Assembly: GCA_963277665.1 (NCBI GenBank)
Contig: OY728143.1
Span: 231,871,591 to 231,935,590 of the forward strand
Reading direction: 5' to 3'
Origin: Viscum album
Lineage: Eukaryota > Streptophyta > Magnoliopsida > Santalales > Viscaceae
DNA length: 64,000 nt
The notes below the pieces were generated by a model. It made no database searches. It saw nothing but the letters and a program-made list of their open reading frames with translations, and was not told where the DNA came from. The translations under genes were made by a program, and so were the position numbers. Below, in pieces: positions 59,684-64,000 of this stretch. How positions within the stretch are numbered: position 1 is the stretch's first letter; each line of letters opens with the position of its first letter.

Positions 59684-62610
59684 TTGTCAAACCTCAACCA
59701 AAGTTTTTTTCTATTTCATTTATTTTTAAAAATTTAATGGAAGTGGGTATTTTTATTTTAGGTTTGGGTGGTGTTTCTGGTGAGAATTTTTTTCTTTTCG
59801 ATGTTTATAATTTATTTTGGACCTACAAAAGATTTGTGTGAATTTTTTAGGAGGAACCCTATAGCTAAGGATGTGGTATATTTTAATTTTTTGTTTTCTT
59901 CCATAGTTCATCTTGTGTGTTCTATTATTGGTTTGACCCAAACTATGTGACTTGATAGTGGTGTATGAGTTAAGGTTCAAGGATATCAAACATTGTTAGA
60001 AATAATTATGGAATAATGTACGAGGTTCTATCATATTGAAATAAATTATTTTAAATCATTATACACAGTTTCCCAAAGTGTTCATCTATCATGAATGAGA
60101 GTCCCCTCATATAAGTAGGGTGTGAACAGTTGGCACATAATTCATCAAACCATGCAGCCAAACCAGGTCAGTAATAGAGATTTTAAAAAATATGAGTTTT
60201 TAAGTTTCCCCACCCTAATTTAAAATCCCTATTCTGGATTTTATTTCCCCATTTTACTTAGGAAAATATGGTGCTCCTGAATCAATCCTCCCTTTTATAT
60301 CCACGAAGCGATGATTCTCCTCCTTCAAATCATTGTATGTTTCTGTTGAATTATGGTCAATTTTCTCCTCGTCTTATCTCCCTCTCTTGGTTTCCTTATT
60401 CTCCCTATATTGGATCCCTCATGGAAAAGAACTAATTATAAATGGATTATTTTCGATTTAGTTTTGTTTTATGATATGGTGTGTAGATTTCTTCATGGTC
60501 CTTATTCTTCCATTTATGGGTGTTTCATCACATTCACACATCATTGATGTAGGTTAATATGTTCATTTCTATTCCAAAACATTACATTTGAGGTTTTATC
60601 TTTCTTAATTAATTATTTAATGAGTTATTCATTTTTTAGGTACTAGAATGATTTATTATAGTGTTACCATGTTGGTAATTTTATAAAAACTGGTTTTCAA
60701 AATGTTTTTCATAGCTATAATTATAAATATATATTCCTAAAAGGTGCTTCATAAAATATTACATAGCCCTTAAATATGTTTTTTTATTTGAGATTGTGTT
60801 TTACCTTTTTTGGCCTCATTGATTTGGTAAAATGAGAAATTGAACATTATGTGAGGGTATTCATTCTTTTTTCTAGCTTAATGTTGATGTATAGGTCATT
60901 TTTGTTCAATTTGAATCTTCTTTTGATTATTTAAATTCGATATTTTTGTTTTTAACTATAAATGTTCCATTTGATGTGGGAAAGTCCATATATGTGAATG
61001 TTTTACATATGGATAGGCACACACAAATATAATTGGAATTCCCTAATAATTTCTAACATGATGCTAGTTTTTAAAAATCTCCTTTTCCAAATTTATTTCT
61101 CTATTACACTCTATCATGTAAATGGGTTTTCTAAAATATCCCAAAGTTTTATAAAGTAATTTTTCATTATAAATGATTTCAAAAATGGGTTTTAATTTAT
61201 TTTAATAAACATGGTCGGTTTGGAACCTTGAGATTTAAATTAGAAACATAATTATATCAAAGTGACATTTGAAATATTTTGGGCATGTACTATATTTTCA
61301 CATTTGATTTTTTAATGGATTTGAGAAGAAAGGTATTTTCAATGGAAATAGTTCATATTTTTAAATTTTAATTCCATGCTTGTACTTTGTGTTGTTTTTG
61401 ATATTTTTTCAAAATCATATGATGTGTAGGTCCAGTTGGAAACATTGAATGGTTCTATGTGTGATGGTTATTCCAAGGGTCATCCTTCTATTGACAGGGT
61501 CCTGACATAGTTAGTTTCAGAGATTGGGAAATACATGAATGGTGAAATTTATGATTTCTGTTTAGTTCCTAACATATGATGAACTCCCTATTATACTTTA
61601 TTTGAATATCAATTAATTCATGGACATCATCTAGAGTGTAGAGTGATGATAACATTCTATCCTTGACTAGATGAATTAGAACACCCTAAATAGATAACAA
61701 TCTAGGTGGAATTTTGATATGGTGAGACTAATTTAGAGTGACTTGGTTTGTTATTAACTAAGGATGTGCACTATATAATAATAGGTGGGTCAGAACTGAG
61801 TACATCGAGGGATTTTTTCTATATATGTTTTCGGTACACCCATGATTATCTATTTATACAGTCTTATTTTTGTCAACCTAATTTTGGCTTTCTATTTATT
61901 TAGTATATTGCATCTTATACTTATATAGTTTCAATTATATATTGCTTTACCTTTATAGTTATGTTTATTTTGACTTTATAATTTTCCTATACTTTCTTTA
62001 GGCTATGATTCCACCCATATTTTGGTTTTCAAACTGTGGTATTAAATTTGAAAGGCGTGTTAGATCTAAAAATGATAGAAAATTTATCTTCCATCTATAT
62101 ATTTGAATAATATTTTAGGGATTGTTTCATGAAAAGAAATTAATGAATTATGTGTTGATTACCTAATAACTATTTAAATTATCACAACCTACTTATGTCA
62201 CTCAGTGTCGAAAGAACTGATATTTTTTTCAGCATCAACTTTTGTTTTGGTTTTACTATGTGTAGGGCTTGTCACATTGATGGTGGTGACTAAAAGGACA
62301 TATGGGGATCCTGTCGATTCCAGATTAATATTAATTATGAATATATTTTTTATTTTTTTTGATGAAAATGTATTTGGATCTGTTTATTGATTTTATGCAT
62401 TAATAAATTGTGGGTTCTTCATTTTATTCTTCATACTAAATTTTTTTTATAGCATTTTATATAGGGATAAGTAGTTACCATTGGATTATATTTTATGCCT
62501 AAGACTTGTTTCCAATATGGGAGGGCCAGTAACGCCTCTCAGACATTGTCACGTGCTGGCTTGGGTGACTTGTTAGGGGATAAATGAGTCTGGATAATGA
62601 AATTGGAACA
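59684..62610 (+). repeat. 3' LTR of element I
   Basis: Starts TGTCAAACCTCAACC and follows the left LTR to about 62600. A frame at 62205-62390 encodes a hydrophobic stretch but lies wholly in the LTR and is not supported as a gene. Confidence 0.62.
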
Positions 62611-63920
62611 AAATAATTCATAAAAATTGTATTAATTTTATTTTTTTAAATCATTTACTTGATTTATGTAGTGAATATATACGAAATATATCTAAATTTT
62701 TGATGAAATGAATGTGATTGATTTATCACTAAAAATAAAAAATAAATAATCATGATAAAATAATTCTTTATATTCGAAACAATATTTTCTAGCAAAATTA
62801 CTATTTTTAAAAGTGTTAAAAAAATTTAGAGTAATTAAAACAAATAGAGGGAATTTTTTTATTTATCTATTAATCAAAATTACATAATCATTACAATCAA
62901 AGTAAAGTGGCTAGAAATTTCATTATTTAAAAATCATTGATGGTTATCATAAAAAAATAGAACCAATGAAATAAATACAAGTATTTGAGTTATTTTATAA
63001 TATTATTCCATAACATTAATATATCTCGACCTATTTTACCATTAATAAGGTGACACATTTTTACTATTTTCATTTTCATAATGAAAAAAATGTACCCAAT
63101 TACCTAATTTGATCCACATAATTATAAATATGGATTCCAATATTTAATATTCCATTAATATAATTTGAAGAAATCATATTTAATATAAATGTGTATAAGG
63201 AAATGAAAATTAATTAGTATAAAAATTCATTTTAATCTAAATGCGAACTTTTACCAAAATCAAGTAATATATTGATTCAAATGTAATAAATTAGAATAAA
63301 TATTTTTATAGACATTGTATGGTACATTAATATCATATTGAAAGAATAATGTCACTTTTTAATGAAAAGAAATGTATATTTTACAAAAATAGTAATTTTG
63401 ATATGTTAATATAATAATATACCTCTTTAAGAAAATCACATAATTTCACCCTAAGTCATTTTTTGGTAGGTTCATTTTAAAAATAAAATAAATCTTATTA
63501 AATAAATGTGTTATAATTTTTATATATTAATGATAATAATCACTAACAAAAGTTAATAAAAAATATTTTTTAAAAAAAATTTATTTTTGAATCATAAATT
63601 TCTTGTTTTAAAAATTGTGTAATTGTTTATTCGGAATTTATCAGAACATTTTAATTATTAAAAAATAATATGTATTTTTTCAAAAAATATTTTTACCATT
63701 AATACCATCCTATTTAATGTATAGGTTATAATGCACACACTCAAATAAAAATGTTTTTTTTTCAGTGAATTAAAATTCAAAAAAAAGAACGGTGTTGTGT
63801 TTTAGCCACCTATCTAGTGTATTATTATTTTAAAATATATATTCTTATCGATGCATTCAACCCCAAAAGTAAATAATATCCTTGTAATTTTATCTTATTT
63901 ATGATGAAAAGGGTGTTAAT
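62611..63920 (-). repeat. LTR H, right part (minus strand)
   Basis: Resumes U3 of H after element I and ends at GGGTGTTAAT (63911-63920), aligned with the F edges at 1628 and 8926. The two H parts sum to about 3.3 kb, equal to the F LTR (3322 bp), which supports the nesting of I. Confidence 0.55.
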
Positions 63921-64000
63921 ATTTGTTTATGAAAATTAAATTATAGGGAATGGATGAAAAAAATATAATAATGAAATTAAAAAAATACTTTTAATATTTA

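Larger units (their letters stand above)
54583..62610 (+). mobile_element. Element I: pol-less LTR retrotransposon inserted in LTR H
   Basis: Two direct repeats of about 2.95 kb (54583 to about 57500 and 59684 to about 62610) flank an interior of only about 2.1 kb. The first starts TGTTAGACCACAA, the second TGTCAAACCTCAACC. A purine tract with GGTGGGGATAA precedes the second. Shared landmarks keep an offset of 5089 to 5114 bp along the whole length. The interior has a gag-like segment but no protease, reverse transcriptase or integrase that I can find. LTR divergence is high. No clear target duplication was found, and the right LTR edges are uncertain by about 30 bp. Confidence 0.65.

Noticed and set aside
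62205..62390. 61-codon frame with a predicted membrane segment
   Set aside because: It is entirely inside the 3' LTR of element I and is not kept open in the 5' LTR.

Overview
The window is plant nuclear DNA made almost entirely of nested and decayed LTR retrotransposons. I found no host gene, tRNA, rRNA, CRISPR array or bacterial feature. Evidence for a plant: large Ty3/gypsy elements of chromovirus type (Tekay/Del-like), LTRs of 3 to 4 kb, primer-binding sites matching plant initiator tRNA-Met (TGGTATCAGAG), integrases ending in a chromodomain-like tail, and 5-bp target duplications. The genus cannot be read from the sequence. The background is very AT-rich; the only GC-rich stretches lie inside one LTR family.

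Layout, left to right. (1) 1-8926: old minus-strand gypsy element F, running off the left edge, with relics of integrase, RNase H and gag between two LTRs. (2) 9380-21980: 3' end of old plus-strand element E, with an integrase relic and a 3' LTR (10308-21980) broken by two insertions. These are solo LTR A (11369-14974, duplication AACCC) and minus-strand element D (15412-19907). Without them the LTR is 3561 bp, the expected size. (3) 21986-22543: tail of a still older LTR, K. (4) 22544-24134: unassigned AT-rich DNA with a five-copy 31-bp tandem repeat. (5) 24140-47064: element B, the best preserved, with gag, protease, reverse transcriptase, RNase H, integrase and chromodomain-like tail all recognisable but broken by stops and frameshifts. 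(6) Inside B's 5' LTR sits element C (24902-35241, duplication ATGGA). It is of the same family as A and has gag, a duplicated protease segment and an integrase tail, but no reverse transcriptase. (7) 47065-52544: LTR debris and old plus-strand element G. (8) 52545-63920: an old minus-strand LTR (H) split by element I (54583 to about 62610), which has LTRs of about 2.95 kb and only a gag-like interior.

All four insertions with a clear host (A, D, C, I) landed in an LTR of another element. Three elements (C, D, I) show little or no pol and would have needed proteins from relatives such as B. The most unusual structure is in the LTRs: a family-wide module of about 45 bp repeated at 180-210 bp spacing in elements on both strands, and in the A/C family a stack of tandem repeats that carry hairpins, one with a compensatory stem change. 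C also appears to have more divergent LTRs than the element it is nested in, which runs against the usual age logic. Identities and boundaries were judged by eye.
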